The notes below the pieces were generated by a model. The model was not told the origin of the DNA. It saw nothing but the letters and a program-made list of their open reading frames with translations, and made no database searches. The translations under genes were made by a program, and so were the position numbers. Of a DNA stretch of 64,000 nt, positions 9,654 to 22,477 are shown piece after piece. Position 1 is the first letter of the stretch. Every line of letters starts with the position of its first letter. This stretch comes from Amblyomma americanum (lineage: Eukaryota > Arthropoda > Arachnida > Ixodida > Ixodidae): contig NC_135504.1 of NCBI RefSeq assembly GCF_052857255.1, positions 147,524,121 through 147,588,120 on the forward strand, in the 5' to 3' direction.

Positions 9654-10693
9654 TGTTCAGATTTAGCTCGTTTCGGTCTAAAACAACTTGTTTCGTTGTA
9701 TTAAGCACGAATACATGCTTTTCGCGCAGTTATAAGAGAAAAAGTTTTGACGCGTTTCACAGGGACACTTGTGAAACCGATGTGTTTAGATATAGCTCGT
9801 TTCGGTCTAAAACAGCTTGTTTCGTTGTATTAAGCAAGAATACATGCTTTTCGCGCAGTTATAAGAGAAAAAGTTTTGACGCGTGTCACAGGGACACTTG
9901 TAAAACCGCTGTTCAGATTTACCTTGTTTCGGACTAAAACAGCTTGTTTCGTTGGATTAAGCACGATTACATGCTTTTCGCGCAGTTATAAGAGAAAAAA
10001 GTTTTGACGCGTATCACATGGACACTTGTAAAACCGATGTGTTCAGATTTAGCTCGTTTCGGTCTAAAACAACTTGTTTCGTTGTATTAAGCACGAATAC
10101 ACGCTTTTAGCGCAGTTATAAGAGAAAAAGTTTTGACGCGTATCACATGGACACTTGTAAAACCGGTGTTCAGATTTACCTCGTTTCGGACAAAAACAGC
10201 TTGTTTCGTTGGATTAAGCACGAATACATGCATTTTGCGCAGTTATAAGAGAAAAAAGCTTTGACGCGTATCACATGGACACATTGAAAACCGATGTTTT
10301 CAGATTTAGCTCGTTTCGGTCTAAAACAGCTTGTTTCGTTGTATTAAGCAAGAATACATGCTTTTCGCGCAGTTATAAGAGAAAAAGATTTGACGCGTTT
10401 CACAGGGACACTTGTAAAACCGATGTGTTCAGATTTAGCTCGTTTCGGTCTAAAACAACTTGTTTCGTTGTATTAAGCACGAATACATGCTTTTCGCGCA
10501 GTTATAAGAGAAAAAGTTTTGACGCGTGTCACAGGGACACTTGTAAAACCGATGTGTTTAGATATAGCTCGTTTTGGTATAAAACAGCTTGTTTCGTTGT
10601 TTTAAGCAAGAATACGTGCTTTTCGCGTAGTTATAGAAGAAAAGGTTCTGAGGCGTATTACAGGGACTTGTAAAACCGATGTGTTCAGATTTA

Positions 10694-13600
10694 GCTCATC
10701 TAGGTCTAAAACAGCTTGTTTCGTTGTATTAAGCACGAATACATGCTTTTCGCGCAGTTATAAGAGAAAAAGTTTTGACGCGTATCAGAGGAAGGGTTGT
10801 AAAACCGATGTGTTCAGATCTAGCTCGTTTCGGTCTAAAACAGCTTGTTTCATTGTATTAATCACGAATACATGCTCTTAGCGCAGTTATAAGAGAAAAA
10901 GTTTTGACGCGTGTCACAGGGACACTTGTAAAACCGATGTGTTCAGATTTACCTCGTTTCGGTCTAAAACAGCTAGTTTCGTTGTATTAAGCAAGAATAC
11001 ATGCTTTTCGCGCAGTTATAAGAGAAAAAGTTCTGACGCGTATTAGAGGGAATTGTAAAACCGATGTGTTCAGATTTAGCTCATCTCGGTCTAAAACAGC
11101 TTGTTTCGTTGTATTAAGCACGAATACATGCTTTTCGCGCAGTTATAAGAGAAAAAGTTTTGACGCCTATCACATGGACACTTGTAAAACCGATGTGTTC
11201 AGATCTAGCTCGTTTTGGTATAAAACCGCTTGTTTCGTTGTTTTAAGCAAGAATAAGTGCTTTTCGCGTAGTTATAGAAGAAAAGTTTTGACGCGTTTCA
11301 CAGGGACACTTGTAAAACCGATGGTTCATATTTATCTCGTTTCGGTCTAAAACAGCTTGTTTCGTTGTATTAAGCACGAATACATGCTTTTAGCGCAGTT
11401 ATAAGAGAAAAAGTTTTGACGCGTATCACATGGACACTTGTAAAACCGATGTGTTCAGATCTAGCTCATCTCGGTCTAAAACAGCTTGTTTCGTTGTATT
11501 AAGCACCAATACATGCTTTTCGCGCAGTTATAAGAGAAAAAGTTTTGACGCGTGTCACAGGGACACTTGTAAAACCGATGTGTTCAGATTTAGCTCGTTT
11601 CGGTCTAAAACTACTTGCTTCGTTGTATTAAGCACGAATACATGCTTTTCGCGCAGTTATAAGAGAAAAAGTTTTGACGCGTATAACATGGAGACTTGTA
11701 AAACCGATGTGTTCAGATCTAGCTCGTTTTGGTCTAAAACAGCTTGTTTCGTTGTATTAAGCACGAATACATGCTGTTCCCGCAGTTATAAGAGAAAAAG
11801 TTTTGACGCGTGTCACAGGGACGGTTGTAAAACCGATGTGTTGTGATTTAGCTCGTTTCGGTCAAAAACATCTTGTTTCGTTGTATTAAGCACGAATACA
11901 TGCTTTTCGCGCAGTTATAAGAGAAAAAGTTTTGACGTGTATCAGAGGAACACTTGTAAAACCGATGTGTTGTGATTTAGCTCGTTTCGTTCTAAAACAG
12001 CTTGTTTCGTTGTATTAAGCAAGAATACATGCTTTTCGCGCAGTTATAAGATAAAACGATTTGACGCGTATCAGAGGAACACTTGTAAAACCGATGTGTT
12101 GTGATTTAGCTCGTTTCGGTCTAAAACAGCTTGTTTCGTTGTATTAAGCACGAATACATGCTTTTCGCGCAGTTATAAGAGAAAAATTTTGAAGCGTTTC
12201 ACAGGGACACTTGTAAAACAGATGTGTTCAGATTTAGCTCGTTTTGGTTTAAAACAACTTGTTTTGTTGTATTAGCGCGAATACATGCTTTTCGCGCAGT
12301 TATAAGAGAAAAAGTTTTGACGCGTATCAGAGGAACACTTGTAAGACCGATATGTTGTGATTTAGCTCGTTTCGGTCTAAAACAGCTTGTTTCCTTGTAT
12401 TAAGCAAGAATACATGCTTTTCGCGCAGTTATAAGAGAAAAAGTTTTGACGCGTGTCACAGGGACACTTGTAAAACCGATGTGTTCAGATTTACCTCGTT
12501 TCGGACTAACACAGCTTGTTTCGTTGGATTAAGCACGAATACATGCTTTTCGCGCAGTTATAAGAGAAAAAAGTTTTGACGCGTATCACATGGACACATT
12601 TAAAACCGATGTGTCCAGATTTAGCTCGATTCGGTCTAAAACAGCTTGTTTCGTTGTATTAAGCACGAATACATGCTTTTCGCGCAGTTATAAGAGAAAA
12701 AGTTTTGACGCGTATCACATGGACACTTGTAAAACCTATGTGTTCAGATTTAGCTCGTTTCGGTCTAAAACAACTTGTTTCGTTGTATTAAGCACGAATA
12801 CATGCTTTTCGCGCAGTTATAAGAAAAAAAGTTTTGACGCGTGTCACAGGGACACTTGTGAAACCGATGTGTAAAGATTTACCTCGTTTCGGACTAAAAC
12901 AGCTTGTTTCGTTGGATTAAGCACGAATACATGCTTTTCGCGCAGTTATAAGAGAAAAAAGTTTTGACGCGTATCACATGGACACATTTAAAACCGATGT
13001 GTCCAGATTTAGCTCGTTTCGGTCTAAAACAGCTTGTTTCGTTGTATTAAGCACGATCACATGCTTTTCGCGCAGTTATAGGAGAAAAAAGTTTTGACGC
13101 GTATCACATGGACACATTTAAAACCGATGTTTTCAGATTTAGCTCGTTTCGGTCTAAAACAGCTTATTTCGTTGTATTAAGCAAGAATACACGCTTTTCG
13201 CGCAGTTATAAGAGAAAAAGATTTGGCGCGTTTCACATGGACACTTGTAAAACTGATGTGTTCAGATTTAGCTCGTTTCGGTCTAAAACAACTTGTTTCG
13301 TTGTATTAAGCACGAATACATGCTTTTCGCGCAGTTATAAGAGAAAAAGTTTTGACGCGTGTCACAGGGACACTTGTAAAACCGATGTGTTTAGATATAG
13401 CTCGTTTTGGTATAAAACAGCTTGTTTCGTTGTTTTAAGCAAGAATACGTGCTTTTCGCGTAGTTATAGAAGAAAAAGTTCTGACGCGTATTAGAAGGAC
13501 TTGTAAAACCGATGTGTTCAGATTTAGCTCATCTCGGTCTAAAACAGCTTGTTTTGTTGTATTAAGCACGAATACATGCTTTTCGCGCAGTTATAAGAGA

Positions 13601-13985
13601 AATGTTTTGACGCGTATCAGAGGAAGACTTGTAAAACCGATGTGTTCAGATCTAGCTCGATTCGGTCTAAAACAGCTTGTTTCGTTGTATTAATCACGAA
13701 TACATGCTTTTAGCGCAGTTATAAGAGAAAAAGTTTTGACGCGTATTTGAGGGACTTGTAAAACCGATGTGTTCAGATTTAGCTCATCTCGGTCTAAAAC
13801 AGCTTGTTTCGTTGTATTAAGCACGAATACATGCTTTTCGCGCAGTTATAAGAGAAAAAGTTTTGACGCCTATCACATGGACACTTGTAAAACCTATGTG
13901 TTCAGATCTAGCTCGTTTTGGTCTAAAACAGCTTGTTTCTTTGTATTAAGCAAGAATACATGCTTTTCGCGCAGTTATAAGAGAA
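10694..13985. repeat. Higher-order block D, copy 1
   Basis: About 3.3 kb is repeated at 19186-22477 at a constant offset of 8492 bp (66 monomers). The match includes idiosyncratic marks: GTAAAACAGATGTGTTC, the GTATTAGCGCGAATAC shortened copy, the GATGTGTAAAGATTTACC head near 12870 and GATTTGGCGCG near 13213. Differences are few, such as ACACATTT against GCACATTT and CACGATCAC against CACGATTAC. Confidence 0.88.
11196..11323 (+). repeat. Representative class VIII monomer (ATAAGTGC, 128 bp)
   Basis: This is a chimera-like class. It has a class III head (AGATCTAGCTCG) or AGTTCTAGCTC, then class V features (TTTTGGTATAAAACC, GTTGTTTTAAGC, GCGTAGTTATAGAAG), plus its own marks: AACCGCTTG and AATAAGTGC. 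One A is lost from the A-tract, and the following joint is ACCGATGGTTCA, one base short. It recurs in every 23- or 32-monomer unit from 35 to 52 kb and in the right-hand mosaic. Confidence 0.85.
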
Positions 13986-16900
13986 AATGTTTTGACGCGT
14001 ATCAGAGGAAGACTTGTAAAACCGATGTGTTCAGATCTAGCTCATCTCGGTCTAAAACAGCTAGTTTCGTTGTATTAAGCAAGAATACATGCTTTTCGCG
14101 CAGTTATAAGAGAAAAAGTTCTGACGCGTATTAGAGGGACTTGTAAAACCGATGTGTTCAGATTTAGCTCATCTCGGTCTAAAACAGCTTGTTTCGTTGT
14201 ATTAAGCACGAATACATGTTTTCGCGCAGTTATAAGAGAAAAAGTTTTGACGCGTTTCACAGGGACACTTGTAAAACCGATGTGTTCAGATTTAGCTCGT
14301 ATCGGTCTAAAACAACTTGTTTCGTTGTATTAAGCAAGAATACAATGCTTTTCGCGCAGTTATAGGAGAAAAAGTTTTGACGCGTTTCACAGGGACACTT
14401 GTAAAACCGATGTGTTCAGATTTAGCTCGTTTCGGTCTAAAACAACTTGTTTCGTTGTATTAAGAACGAATACATGCTTTTCGCGCAGTTATAAGAGAAA
14501 AAGTTTTGACGCGTGCCACAGGGACACTTGTAAAACCGATGTGTTCAGATTTAGCTCATCTCGGTCTAAAACAGCTAGTTTCGTTGTATTAAGCACGAAT
14601 ACATGCTTTTCGCGCAGTTATAAGAGAAAAAGGTTTGACGCGTATCACATGGACACTTGTAAAACCGATGTGTTCAGATCTAGCTCTTTTTGGTCTAAAA
14701 CAGCTTGTTTCGTTGTATTAAGCACGAATACATGCTGTTCGCGCAGTTATAAGAGAAAAAGTTTTGACGCGTGTCACAGGGACACTTGTAAAACCGATGT
14801 GTTCAGATTTAGCTCATCTCGGTCTAAACAGCTAGTCTCGTTGTATTAAGCAAGAATACATGCTTTTCGCGCAGTTATAAGAGAAAAAGTTCTGACGCGT
14901 GTCACAGGGACACTTGTAAAACCGATGTGTTCAGATTTAGCTCGTTTCGGTCTAAAACAACTTGTTTCGTTGTATTAAACACGAATACATGCTTTTCGCG
15001 CAGTTATAAGAGAAAAAGTTTTGACGCGTATCAGAGGAAGACTTGTAAAACCGATGTGTTCAGATCTTGCTCGTTTCGGTCTAAAACAGCTTGTTTCGTT
15101 GTATTAAGCACGAATACATGCTCTTAGCGCAGTTATAAGAGAAAACGTTTCGACGCGTATCACATGGACACTTGTAAAACCGATGTGTTTAGATCTAGCT
15201 CATCTCGGTCTAAAACAGCTAGTTTCGTTGTATTAAGCAAGAATACATGCTTTTCGCGCAGTTATAAGAGAAAAAGTTCTGACGCGTATTAGAGGGACTT
15301 GTAAAACCGATGTGTTCAGATTTAGCTCATCTCGGTCTAAAACAGCTTGTTTCGTTGTATTAAGCACGAATACATGTTTTCGCGCAGTTATAAGAGAAAA
15401 AGTTTTGACGCGTTTCACAGGGACACTTGTAAAACCGATGTGTTCAGATTTAGCTCGTATCGGTCTAAAACAACTTGTTTCGTTGTATTAAGCAAGAATA
15501 CAATGCTTTTCGCGCAGTTATAGGAGAAAAAGTTTTGACGCGTTTCACAGGGACACTTGTAAAACCGATGTGTTCAGATTTAGCTCGTTTCGGTCTAAAA
15601 CAACTTGTTTCGTTGTATTAAGAACGAATACATGCTTTTCGCGCAGTTATAAGAGAAAAAGTTTTGACGCGTGCCACAGGGACACTTGTAAAACCGATGT
15701 GTTCAGATTTAGCTCATCTCGGTCTAAAACAGCTAGTTTCGTTGTATTAAGCACGAATACATGCCTTTCGCGCAGTTATAAGAGAAAAAGGTTTGACGCG
15801 TATCACATGGACACTTGTAAAACCGATGTGTTCAGATCTAGCTCTTTTTGGTCTAAAACAGCTTGTTTCGTTGTATTAAGCACGAATACATGCTGTTCGC
15901 GCAGTTATAAGAGAAAAAGTTTTGACGCGTGTCACAGGGACACTTGTAAAACCGATGTGTTCAGATTTAGCTCATCTCGGTCTAAACAGCTAGTCTCGTT
16001 GTATTAAGCAAGAATACATGCTTTTCGCGCAGTTATAAGAGAAAAAGTTCTGACGCGTGTCACAGGGACACTTGTAAAACCGATGTGTTCAGATTTAGCT
16101 CGTTTCGGTCTAAAACAACTTGTTTCGTTGTATTAAGCATGAATACATGCTTTTCGCGCAGTTATAAGAGAAAAAGTTTTGACGCGTATCACGTGGATAC
16201 TTGTAAAACCGATGTGTTTAGATATAGCTTGTTTTGGTATAAAACAGCTTGTTTCGTTGTTTTAAGCACGAATACGTGCTTTTCGCGTAGTTATAGAAGA
16301 AAAAGTTTTGACGCGTATTAGAGGGACTTGTAAAACCGATGTTTTCAGATTTAGCTCGTTTCGGTCTAAAACAGCTTGTTTCGTTGTATTAAGCAAGAAT
16401 ACATGCTTTTCGCGCAGTTAAAAGAGAAAAAGATTTGACGCGTTTCACAGGGACACTTGTAAAACCGATGTGTTCAGATTTAGCTCGTTTCGGTCTAAAA
16501 CAAGTTGTTTCGTTGTATTAAACACGAATACATGCTTTTCGCGCAGTTATAAGAGAAAAAGTTTTGACGCGTATCAGAGGAAGACTTGTAAAACCGATGT
16601 GTTCAGATCTTGCTCGTTTCGGTCTAAAACAGCTTGTTTCGTTGTATTAAGCACGAATACATGCTCTTAGCGCAGTTATAAGAGAAAACGTTTCGACGCG
16701 TATCACATGGACACTTGTAAAACCGATGTGTTTAGATCTAGCTCATCTCGGTCTAAAACAGCTAGTTTCGTTGTATTAAGCAAGAATACATGCTTTTCGC
16801 GCAGTTATAAGAGAAAAAGTTCTGACGCGTATTAGAGGGACTTGTAAAACCGATGTGTTCAGATTTAGCTCATCTCGGTCTAAAACAGCTTGTTTCGTTG

Positions 16901-17057
16901 TATTAAGCACGAATACATGTTTTCGCGCAGTTATAAGAGAAAAAGTTTTGACGCGTTTCACAGGGACACTTGTAAAACCGATGTGTTCAGATTTAGCTCG
17001 TATCGGTCTAAAACAACTTGTTTCGTTGTATTAAGCAAGAATACAATGCTTTTCGCG
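13986..17057. repeat. Short tandem higher-order units (9 and 12 monomers)
   Basis: The stretch 14035-14975 matches 15193-16133 at 1158 bp (9 monomers). The second unit then matches 16736-17882 from 15193 at 1543 bp (12 monomers); the extra length is about three monomers inserted near 16340-16735. Each unit contains the one-base deletion variant ATACATGTTTTCGCGC, an inserted A in AATACAATGC, and CGGTCTAAACAGCTAGTCTCG with one A lost, so the units are easy to align. Confidence 0.88.
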
Positions 17058-19188
17058 CAGTTATAGGAGAAAAAGTTTTGACGCGTTTCACAGGGACACT
17101 TGTAAAACCGATGTGTTCAGATTTAGCTCGTTTCGGTCTAAAACAACTTGTTTCGTTGTATTAAGAACGAATACATGCTTTTCGCGCAGTTATAAGAGAA
17201 AAAGTTTTGACGCGTGCCACAGGGACACTTGTAAAACCGATGTGTTCAGATTTAGCTCATCTCGGTCTAAAACAGCTAGTTTCGTTGTATTAAGCACGAA
17301 TACATGCTTTTCGCGCAGTTATAAGAGAAAAAGGTTTGACGCGTATCACATGGACACTTGTAAAACCGATGTGTTCAGATCTAGCTCTTTTTGGTCTAAA
17401 ACAGCTTGTTTCGTTGTATTAAGCACGAATACATGCTGTTCGCGCAGTTATAAGAGAAAAAGTTTTGACGCGTGTCACAGGGACACTTGTAAAACCGATG
17501 TGTTCAGATTTAGCTCATCTCGGTCTAAACAGCTAGTCTCGTTGTATTAAGCAAGAATACATGCTTTTCGCGCAGTTATAAGAGAAAAAGTTCTGACGCG
17601 TGTCACAGGGACACTTGTAAAACCGATGTGTTCAGATTTAGCTCGTTTCGGTCTAAAACAACTTGTTTCGTTGTATTAAGCATGAATACATGCTTTTCGC
17701 GCAGTTATAAGAGAAAAAGTTTTGACGCGTATCACGTGGATACTTGTAAAACCGATGTGTTTAGATATAGCTTGTTTTGGTATAAAACAGCTTGTTTCGT
17801 TGTTTTAAGCACGAATACGTGCTTTTCGCGTAGTTATAGAAGAAAAAGTTTTGACGCGTATTAGAGGGACTTGTAAAACCGATGTGTTCAGATTTAGCTC
17901 ATCTCGGTCTAAAACAGCTTGTTTCGTTGTATTAAGCACGAATACATGCTTTTCGCGCAGTTATAAGAGAAAAAGTTTTGACGCGTATCACATGGACACT
18001 TGTAAAACCGACGTGTTCAGATCTAGCTCGTTTTGGTCTAAAACAGCTTGCTACGTTGTATTAAGCACGAATACATGCTTTTCGCGCAGTTATAAGAGAA
18101 AAAGTTTTGACGCGTGTCACAGGGACACTTGTAAAACCGATGTGTTCAGATTTAGCTCATCTCGGTCTAAAACAGCTAGTTTCGTTGTATTAAGCACGAA
18201 TACATGCTTTTCGCGCAGTTATAGGAGAAAAAGTTTTGACGCGTATCAGAGGAACACTTGTAAAACCGATGTGTTGTGATTTAGCTCGTTTCGGTCAAAA
18301 AACAGCTTGTTTCGTTGTATTAAGCACGAATACATGCTTTTCGCGCAGTTATAAGAGAAAAAGTTTTGACGCGTATCGGAGGAACACTTGTAAAACCGAT
18401 GTGTTGTGATTTAGCTCGTTTCGGTCTAAAACAGCTTGTTTCGTTGTAATAAGAAAGAATACATGCTTTTTGCGCAGTTATAAGAGAAAAAGTTTTGACG
18501 CGTGTCACAGGGACACTTGTAAAACCGATGTGTTCAGATTTACCTCGTTTCGGTCTAAAACAGCTTGTTTCGTTGTATTAAGCAAGAATACATGCCTTTC
18601 GCGCAGTTATAAGAGAAAAAGTTCTGGCGCGTGTTACAGGGACACTTGTAAAACCGATGTGTTCAGATTTAGCTCGTTTCGGTCTAAAACAACTTGTTTC
18701 GTTGTATTAAGCATGAATACATGCTTTTCGCGCAGTTATAAGAGAAAAAGTTTTGACGCGTATCACCTGAATACTTGTAAAACCGATGTGTTTAGATATA
18801 GCTCGTTTTGGTATAAAACAGCTTGTTTCGTTGTTTTAAGCACGAATACGTGCTTTTCGCGTAGTTATAGAAGAAAAAGTTTTGACGTGTATTAGAGGGA
18901 CTTGTAAAACCGATGTGTTCGGATTTAGCTCATCTCGGTCTAAAACAGCTTGTTTCGTTGTATTAAGCACGAATACATGCTTTTCGCGCAGTTATAGGAG
19001 AAAAAGTTTTGACGCGTATCAGAGGAACACTTGTAAAACCGATGTGCTGTGATTTAGCTCGTTTCGGTCAAAAACAGCTTGTTTCGTTGTATTAAGCACG
19101 AATACATGCTTATCGCGCAGTTATAAGAGAAAAAGTTTTGACGCGTATCAGAGGAACACTTGTAAAACCGATGTGTTGTGATTTAGCT
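17058..19188. repeat. Higher-order block F, copy 1
   Basis: About 2.1 kb recurs at 24780-26910 at a constant offset of 7722 bp (60 monomers). It contains the I-II-III-II series, two class V monomers and class IV monomers with the GTATCGGAGGAACAC linker. Private differences include TTGCTACG near 18050 against TTGCTTCG and a GTAATAAG change near 18447. Its right edge falls inside the chimeric monomer at 19174-19302. Confidence 0.88.
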
Positions 19189-19302
19189 CATCTAGGTCTA
19201 AAACAGCTTGTTTCGTTGTATTAAGCACGAATACATGCTTTTCGCGCAGTTATAAGAGAAAAAGTTTTGACGCGTATCAGAGGAAGGGTTGTAAAACCGA
19301 TG
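19174..19302. repeat. Chimeric monomer: class IV head, CATCTAGG body
   Basis: The monomer starts TGTTGTGATTTAGCTC (class IV) and continues CATCTAGGTC, a rare variant otherwise preceded by TGTTCAGATTTAG (for example near 10682 and 32164). Left of the switch the sequence follows block F (partner near 26896); right of it, block D (partner 10694 onward). The crossover lies within the shared GATTTAGCTC, about 10 bases. Confidence 0.87.
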
Positions 19303-22300
19303 TGTTCAGATCTAGCTCGTTTCGGTCTAAAACAGCTTGTTTCATTGTATTAATCACGAATACATGCTCTTAGCGCAGTTATAAGAGAAAAAGTTTTGAC
19401 GCGTGTCACAGGGACACTTGTAAAACCGATGTGTTCAGATTTACCTCGTTTCGGTCTAAAACAGCTAGTTTCGTTGTATTAAGCAAGAATACATGCTTTT
19501 CGCGCAGTTATAAGAGAAAAAGTTCTGACGCGTATTAGAGGGAATTGTAAAACCGATGTCTTCAGATTTAGCTCATCTCGGTCTAAAACAGCTTGTTTCG
19601 TTGTATTAAGCACGAATACATGCTTTTCGCGCAGTTATAAGAGAAAAAGTTTTGACGCCTATCACATGGACACTTGTAAAACCGATGTGTTCAGATCTAG
19701 CTCGTTTTGGTATAAAACCGCTTGTTTCGTTGTTTTAAGCAAGAATAAGTGCTTTTCGCGTAGTTATAGAAGAAAAGTTTTGACGCGTTTCACAGGGACA
19801 CTTGTAAAACCGATGGTTCATATTTATCTCGTTTCGGTCTAAAACAGCTTGTTTCGTTGTATTAAGCACGAATACATGCTTTTAGCGCAGTTATAAGAGA
19901 AAAAGTTTTGACGCGTATCACATGGACACTTGTAAAACCGATGTGTTCAGATCTAGCTCATCTCGGTCTAAAACAGCTTGTTTCGTTGTATTAAGCACCA
20001 ATACATGCTTTTCGCGCAGTTATAAGAGAAAAAGTTTTGACGCGTGTCACAGGGACACTTGTAAAACCGATGTGTTCAGATTTAGCTCGTTTCGGTCTAA
20101 AACAACTTGCTTCGTTGTATTAAGCACGAATACATGCTTTTCGCGCAGTTATAAGAGAAAAAGTTTTGACGCGTATAACATGGAGACTTGTAAAACCGAT
20201 GTGTTCAGATCTAGCTCGTTTTGGTCTAAAACAGCTTGTTTCGTTGTATTAAGCACGAATACATGCTGTTCCCGCAGTTATAAGAGAAAAAGTTTTGACG
20301 CGTGTCACAGGGACGGTTGTAAAACCGATGTGTTGTGATTTAGCTCGTTTCGGTCAAAAACATCTTGTTTCGTTGTATTAAGCACGAATACATGCTTTTC
20401 GCGCAGTTATAAGAGAAAAAGTTTTGACGTGTATCAGAGGAACACTTGTAAAACCGATGTGTTGTGATTTAGCTCGTTTCGTTCTAAAACAGCTTGTTTC
20501 GTTGTATTAAGCAAGAATACATGCTTTTCGCGCAGTTATAAGATAAAACGATTTGACGCGTATCAGAGGAACACTTGTAAAACCGATGTGTTGTGATTTA
20601 GCTCGTTTCGGTCTAAAACAGCTTGTTTCGTTGTATTAAGCACGAATACATGCTTTTCGCGCAGTTATAAGAGAAAAATTTTGAAGCGTTTCACAGGGAC
20701 ACTTGTAAAACAGATGTGTTCAGATTTAGCTCGTTTTGGTTTAAAACAACTTGTTTTGTTGTATTAGCGCGAATACATGCTTTTCGCGCAGTTATAAGAG
20801 AAAAAGTTTTGACGCGTATCAGAGGAACACTTGTAAGACCGATATGTTGTGATTTAGCTCGTTTCGGTCTAAAACAGCTTGTTTCGTTGTATTAAGCAAG
20901 AATACATGCTTTTCGCGCAGTTATAAGAGAAAAAGTTTTGACGCGTGTCACAGGGACACTTGTAAAACCGATGTGTTCAGATTTACCTCGTTTCGGACTA
21001 ACACAGCTTGTTTCGTTGGATTAAGCACGAATACATGCTTTTCGCGCAGTTATAAGAGAAAAAAGTTTTGACGCGTATCACATGGACGCATTTAAAACCG
21101 ATGTGTCCAGATTTAGCTCGATTCGGTCTAAAACAGCTTGTTTCGTTGTATTAAGCACGAATACATGCTTTTCGCGCAGTTATAAGAGAAAAAGTTTTGA
21201 CGCGTATCACATGGACACTTGTAAAACCGATGTGTTCAGATTTAGCTCGTTTCGGTCTAAAACAACTTGTTTCGTTGTATTAAGCACGAATACATGCTTT
21301 TCGCGCAGTTATAAGAAAAAAAGTTTTGACGCGTGTCACAGGGACACTTGTGAAACCGATGTGTAAAGATTTACCTCGTTTCGGACTAAAACAGCTTGTT
21401 TCGTTGGATTAAGCACGAATACATGCTTTTCGCGCAGTTATAAGAGAAAAAAGTTTTGACGCGTATCACATGGACACATTTAAAACCGATGTGTCCAGAT
21501 TTAGCTCGTTTCGGTCTAAAACAGCTTGTTTCGTTGTATTAAGCACGATTACATGCTTTTCGCGCAGTTATAGGAGAAAAAAGTTTTGACGCGTATCACA
21601 TGGACACATTTAAAACCGATGTTTTCAGATTTAGCTCGTTTCGGTCTAAAACAGCTTATTTCGTTGTATTAAGCAAGAATACACGCTTTTCGCGCAGTTA
21701 TAAGAGAAAAAGATTTGGCGCGTTTCACAGGGACACTTGTAAAACTGATGTGTTCAGATTTAGCTCGTTTCGGTCTAAAACAACTTGTTTCGTTGTATTA
21801 AGCACGAATACATGCTTTTCGCGCAGTTATAAGAGAAAAAGTTTTGACGCGTGTCACAGGGACACTTGTAAAACCGATGTGTTTAGATATAGCTCGTTTT
21901 GGTATAAAACAGCTTGTTTCGTTGTTTTAAGCAAGAATACGTGCTTTTCGCGTAGTTATAGAAGAAAAAGTTCTGACGCGTATTAGAAGGACTTGTAAAA
22001 CCGATGTGTTCAGATTTAGCTCATCTCGGTCTAAAACAGCTTGTTTTGTTGTATTAAGCACGAATACATGCTTTTCGCGCAGTTATAAGAGAAATGTTTT
22101 GACGCGTATCAGAGGAAGACTTGTAAAACCGATGTGTTCAGATCTAGCTCGATTCGGTCTAAAACAGCTTGTTTCGTTGTATTAATCACGAATACATGCT
22201 TTTAGCGCAGTTATAAGAGAAAAAGTTTTGACGCGTATTTGAGGGACTTGTAAAACCGATGTGTTCAGATTTAGCTCATCTCGGTCTAAAACAGCTTGTT

Positions 22301-22477
22301 TCGTTGTATTAAGCACGAATACATGCTTTTCGCGCAGTTATAAGAGAAAAAGTTTTGACGCCTATCACATGGACACTTGTAAAACCTATGTGTTCAGATC
22401 TAGCTCGTTTTGGTCTAAAACAGCTTGTTTCTTTGTATTAAGCAAGAATACATGCTTTTCGCGCAGTTATAAGAGAA
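19186..22477. repeat. Higher-order block D, copy 2
   Basis: This copy of 10694-13985 has a constant offset of 8492 bp. The right edge is where 13985 continues GAAAATGTTTTGACGCGTATCAG while this copy continues AAAGTTTTGACGCGTGTCACAG, about 22478. Block length, about 25.5 monomers, is not an integer, so the two ends lie at different positions within the monomer. Confidence 0.87.

Larger units (their letters stand above)
8492..13985. repeat. Class IV/VI/VII-rich segment (source for several copies)
   Basis: The segment has class IV monomers with GATAAAACG, class VI-VII pairs, class V and class VIII monomers. The part 8907-11129 recurs at 30390-32612 (offset 21483 bp). The part 10694-13985 recurs at 19186-22477 (offset 8492 bp). 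The part from 11066 to about 12800 recurs at 35509-37250 (offset 24443 bp). No unique sequence is present. Confidence 0.87.

Noticed and set aside
13250..13260. Hammerhead ribozyme core (AAACTGATG in some linker joints)
   Set aside because: The joint is CTGATGTG or CCGATGTG rather than CTGATGA, and no matching GAAA core with stems was found in register.
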